From Prevotellaceae bacterium (GTDB taxonomy: Bacteria; Bacteroidota; Bacteroidia; Bacteroidales; UBA932), in NCBI GenBank assembly GCA_031259225.1, contig JAIRLT010000185.1, positions 1 through 7,608 of the forward strand: DNA of 7,608 bases. The letters run 5' to 3'. Below the pieces are notes generated by a model, which ran no database searches, was not told where the DNA came from, and worked only from the letters and a program-made list of their open reading frames with translations. Each line of letters opens with the position of its first letter. The first letter of the stretch is position 1. Both the position numbers and the translations under genes were made by a program. This document shows positions 5,720 to 7,608 of this stretch, one piece after another.

Positions 5720-5730
5720 TTTTTTTGCCA

Positions 5731-6660
5731 TTAAAAATTGAATTTGCCAACTTGGTACAATTGCAAAATAGCGTCAATTTTTTCTTCCATCGGCAAGGAG
5801 GCGTCAAGCCAATGAATGGGAATGCCTTTGCGCTCCATGCCGCGAAACCACGTCATTTGCCGCTTGGCGAACTGGTGAATGGCAATATTGAGACGCTCGA
5901 CCATTTCATCATAACCGGTTTTGTGCAGGAGGTAAAGCGTAACGAATTTATATTCCAAGCCGTAATACACAAGGTCGGCAGCGGGAATGCCCTGCTGCAA
6001 TAAACGTTCCACTTCTTCTACCAATCCGTTTTGCAGGCGGCTGTGCAAGCGTTGCGTAATGCGCTCGCGACGCTGTTCACGCGGCAACCATAGCCCAACA
6101 AACAAAGCATGGATAGCCGGAAACGGCTCCTGTGGCGACGGATGTTCCTTTTGGTAGATCGCCACTTCAATCGCGCGAATAGTACGTTGGCGCGTATCAA
6201 TATCGGTGGTGTTATGCAGCGTTTTCAGCGATTTCAAGAGCGTTATCAATTCCTCGCTGCTCTTTTGTTCCAACCGACTTCGCAGGCGGGGGTCGGCGGG
6301 AACATCCGGCAAGTTGTAACCGCGCGTTACCGCTTCGATGTACATGCCCGAACCGCCGCACAGGACAGGCGTTTTCCCGCGCCGGCAAATATCGTTGTAC
6401 GCGGCAAAAAAATCTTTTTGGTATTGATATACGTTATATTTTTCGCCGGCTTCGGCAATATCAATCAAGTGACAGGGAATTGTTACGCCATTCACCGTAT
6501 AATCCTCCAAATCCTTACCGGTACCGATGTCCATGCCGCGGTACACCTGCCGCGAATCGCCCGAAAGCACTTCACCCCGCAGGCGCGCCGCCGTTTGCAC
6601 AGCCACCTCCGTTTTCCCTACCGCCGTCGGACCAAGAAGGACAAGTAAATTATAAGTCAT
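5731..6660 (-). CDS. miaA: tRNA dimethylallyltransferase
   Basis: MiaA adds a dimethylallyl group to N6 of A37 in tRNAs that read codons starting with U. At 309 residues the length is normal. Visible elements are the P-loop GPTAVGKT (residues 10-17), SGDSRQVYRGMDIGTGKD (33-50, Asp35 at the catalytic site), HLIDI, the PVLCGGSGMYIEAV segment, the DTRQRTIRAIEVAIYQ helix, and FAKRQMTWFR near the C-terminus. The DSRQ and GTGKD forms, rather than DSALIY and GTAKP of the Escherichia coli type, resemble one of the two MiaA paralogues I recall in Bacteroidales. The start codon lies inside a 7-bp tandem repeat, and a five-codon ORF immediately upstream overlaps it (see those entries). The gene is divergent from smpB across 119 bp. 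Confidence 0.96.
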   Translation of the reverse strand: MTYNLLVLLGPTAVGKTEVAVQTAARLRGEVLSGDSRQVYRGMDIGTGKDLEDYTVNGVTIPCHLIDIAEAGEKYNVYQYQKDFFAAYNDICRRGKTPVLCGGSGMYIEAVTRGYNLPDVPADPRLRSRLEQKSSEELITLLKSLKTLHNTTDIDTRQRTIRAIEVAIYQKEHPSPQEPFPAIHALFVGLWLPREQRRERITQRLHSRLQNGLVEEVERLLQQGIPAADLVYYGLEYKFVTLYLLHKTGYDEMVERLNIAIHQFAKRQMTWFRGMERKGIPIHWLDASLPMEEKIDAILQLYQVGKFNF

Positions 6661-6679
6661 AAGTCGTAAGTCATAAGTC
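6652..6679. repeat. Heptamer tandem repeat over the miaA start codon
   Basis: Four head-to-tail 7-bp units are present: ATAAGTC (6652-6658), ATAAGTC (6659-6665), GTAAGTC (6666-6672) and ATAAGTC (6673-6679). The miaA ATG (6660-6658 on the minus strand) lies within the array. One unit change shifts anything upstream by a number of bases that is not a multiple of three. Confidence 0.85.
6657..6674 (-). other. Five-codon upstream ORF overlapping the miaA start
   Basis: On the minus strand an ATG at 6674-6672 opens a short frame encoding MTYDL. Its TGA (6659-6657) overlaps the miaA ATG in the ATGA configuration used for translational coupling. The peptide nearly copies the start of MiaA (MTYNL) because both come from the same heptamer repeat. 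It may be a chance by-product of the repeat; whether it is translated is unknown. Confidence 0.3.
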
Positions 6680-6752
6680 TCGCAATAAATGCAGTGGCGT
6701 AAACTCGTTTCGCGCTTTACACATTTCGTTTCAATTTTTTTTCATTGGAAAG

Positions 6753-6771
6753 CAAATTTACATTAAATTTG
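6753..6771. promoter_or_regulatory. Palindromic divergent -7 elements between miaA and smpB
   Basis: CAAATTTA (6753-6760), three bases, then TAAATTTG (6764-6771) form a perfect 8-bp inverted repeat. Each arm read outward is a consensus TAnnTTTG -7 element, the right arm for smpB and the left arm for miaA. Neither has a good TTTG at the expected -33 position. The smpB start would fall around 6776-6779, directly at its ATG (6780). The miaA leader would be about 85 nt. Confidence 0.55.
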
Positions 6772-6779
6772 TAAATTAT

Positions 6780-7241
6780 ATGGCACGGACAAAAACAAAC
6801 ATGGAAATAAAAAATAAACGCGCCGCTTTTGAATACGAATTTCTGGAAACTTTCACGGCGGGCGTCTGTTTAGTTGGCACGGAAATCAAGTCTATTCGCG
6901 CAGGCAAGGCATCGCTGGCAGATGCGTACGGTTATTTTTCAGGCAACGAATTATTCATTAAAAACATGCACATCGCCGAATATTGGTGGGGCAACCTGAA
7001 TAACCACGACCCGCGTCGCGACAGGAAATTATTGCTCCACCGAAAAGAATTGAACAAACTGCAACGACGAGCCGCCGAAAAAGGATTGACCATTGTGGCG
7101 GTGAAATTATACATTGCCGAAAACGGTTATGCCAAACTCATCATTGCTCTGGCGCGCGGCAAAAAAATCTATGACAAGCGTGCCAGCATCAAGGAAAAAG
7201 ACCTGCGGCGCGATGCCGGACATAAACTAAACAATTTTTAA
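6780..7241 (+). CDS. smpB: SsrA-binding protein (trans-translation)
   Basis: SmpB binds the tRNA-like domain of tmRNA and brings it to stalled ribosomes, so that the nascent chain is tagged and the ribosome freed. The protein has 153 residues. Diagnostic segments are [17 protein letters not shown] (about residues 12-28), [16 protein letters not shown] (about 31-46), [13 protein letters not shown] (about 60-72), [13 protein letters not shown] (about 79-91), [11 protein letters not shown] (about 119-129) and the basic C-terminal tail [20 protein letters not shown] (about 131-150), which enters the mRNA channel. The chosen ATG gives MARTKTN before the conserved core. An in-frame ATG at 6801 (MEIKNKRAA) is also possible. 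It would leave a leader of about 22 nt from the predicted transcript start, whereas the upstream ATG would be almost leaderless. The tmRNA gene itself is not in the window. Confidence 0.96.
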   Translation: MARTKTNMEIKNKRAAFEYEFLETFTAGVCLVGTEIKSIRAGKASLADAYGYFSGNELFIKNMHIAEYWWGNLNNHDPRRDRKLLLHRKELNKLQRRAAEKGLTIVAVKLYIAENGYAKLIIALARGKKIYDKRASIKEKDLRRDAGHKLNNF

Positions 7242-7285
7242 TTTTCAATATTTATTGTTATTTTTTTGCAAGTAATTTTTATCCG

Positions 7286-7319
7286 CTTGTGTGTAATCTG
7301 AAAATTTCATGTATATTTG
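7286..7319 (+). promoter_or_regulatory. Promoter of the small membrane protein pair
   Basis: TATATTTG at 7312-7319 is an exact Bacteroidota -7 element. CTTG at 7286-7289, 22 bp upstream, is a three-of-four match to the -33. The predicted start near 7325 is about 15 nt before the ATG at 7341, so this pair is probably transcribed independently of smpB. Confidence 0.6.
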
Positions 7320-7340
7320 TAATATTAAATTTCATGGTAT

Positions 7341-7532
7341 ATGAATATTTACGAAAAAGCCGGCGATCTTGTAATAGATTTAGCTAAACTTGTTTTTGGT
7401 GGAGTAATACTTGCCAGTATTATTTCGGAAAATATTAATACGACTGTTTTATACCTTGTAGGTTCTATTATAACTGGATTTTTCATACTTAGCGGGTTTC
7501 TGTTTTACAAATTACAAAAAAGAAAAAAATAA
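7341..7532 (+). CDS. Small two-helix membrane protein, unknown function
   Basis: The protein has 63 residues, with a short N-terminal amphipathic stretch (MNIYEKAGDLVIDLAK) and two hydrophobic segments, about residues 15-29 and 35-57, joined by SENINTT. The C-terminus is strongly basic (KLQKRKK), which places both ends on the cytoplasmic side by the positive-inside rule. It resembles small Bacteroidales proteins of the DUF6722 type, an assignment from memory that needs a profile search. A good promoter lies just upstream, which supports a real gene despite the small size. Its TAA overlaps the ATG of the next small ORF by one base. Confidence 0.75.
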   Translation: MNIYEKAGDLVIDLAKLVFGGVILASIISENINTTVLYLVGSIITGFFILSGFLFYKLQKRKK

Positions 7533-7608
7533 TGGGATTACCTATTTTTATCGGAACTATTGGGTTAATAGGCATAATTGTATCGGGAATTGTTTTCTAC
7601 AAAAACAG
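7532..7608 (+). CDS. Tiny hydrophobic membrane peptide, cut by window end
   Basis: The frame starts at the ATG formed by TAATG at the end of the preceding gene and stays open to the window edge. The 25 visible codons encode MGLPIFIGTIGLIGIIVSGI followed by VFYKN, a single glycine-rich transmembrane helix that ends in a basic residue. The one-base stop/start overlap suggests translational coupling and a shared membrane role with the upstream protein. The real length is unknown because the 3' end is missing. Confidence 0.6.
   Translation, partial: MGLPIFIGTIGLIGIIVSGIVFYKN

Noticed and set aside
5312..5730. Retron, CRISPR array or insertion sequence in the non-coding gap
   Set aside because: No reverse transcriptase, transposase, regularly spaced repeat or target-site duplication was found. 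The inverted repeats are unique and degenerate.
6109..6648. Long plus-strand open frame of 179 codons opposite miaA
   Set aside because: It is a shadow of the well-conserved miaA reading frame, with basic and low-plausibility composition and no family resemblance.
7230..7267. Possible terminator after smpB (AACAAT with ATTGTT, then a T-run)
   Set aside because: The stem is only 6 bp, almost all A-T, with an 18-nt loop. It is too weak to list as a feature, although the T-run at 7261-7267 is suggestive.

Overview
The window comes from a member of the Bacteroidota, most likely the order Bacteroidales. Four things point there. The str-operon junction is fusA followed directly by rpsJ with no tuf between them. 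Ribosome binding sites are A-rich and lack Shine-Dalgarno sequences. Several intergenic regions carry the phylum's sigma-ABfr-type promoter (TTTG, about 19-22 bp, TAnnTTTG). The proteins themselves (S10, L19, SmpB, a MiaA with DSRQ and GTGKD, and a FISUMP-domain secreted protein) also have Bacteroidales character. Coding DNA is of moderate GC and intergenic DNA is very AT-rich. The FISUMP protein's N-terminal half reminds me of secreted proteins of gut-symbiotic Bacteroidales, for example from termites or the rumen. That is recollection, not a search result.

Layout. Positions 1-954 hold the 3' end of fusA (EF-G), then rpsJ (S10), then a double-hairpin terminator. The S10 operon therefore does not continue into rplC here. 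Positions 974-1360 hold an alkyltransferase-like DNA-repair protein, whose active-site Cys is replaced by Ala, and its terminator. Positions 1412-3397 hold a secreted protein of unknown function and gcvT, 9 bp apart and probably co-transcribed. Positions 3404-4014 form a compact stable-RNA and ribosome unit: a good promoter, a structured leader, rplS (L19), tRNA-Arg(ACG) starting 8 nt after the rplS stop, and a strong terminator. Positions 4109-5719 hold, on the minus strand, a 400-residue secreted FISUMP-domain protein. Its candidate promoter is about 380 bp upstream, and the DNA between promoter and gene is full of inverted repeats. Positions 5731-7241 hold miaA (-) and smpB (+), divergent across a short spacer. 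That spacer contains a heptamer tandem repeat over the miaA start codon and a palindrome whose two arms are both -7 promoter elements. Positions 7286-7608 hold a promoter and two very small, translationally overlapping membrane proteins, the second cut by the window end.

Most genes serve translation: EF-G, S10, L19, tRNA-Arg, MiaA tRNA modification and SmpB ribosome rescue. They sit beside one-carbon metabolism (GcvT), DNA repair (ATL) and envelope or secreted functions. The least expected part is the non-coding region 5312-5730. On the minus strand it reads as a promoter followed by a roughly 370-nt structured RNA, either a long 5' leader of the FISUMP gene or an independent small RNA. I see no mobile element, CRISPR array or defence system in this window.
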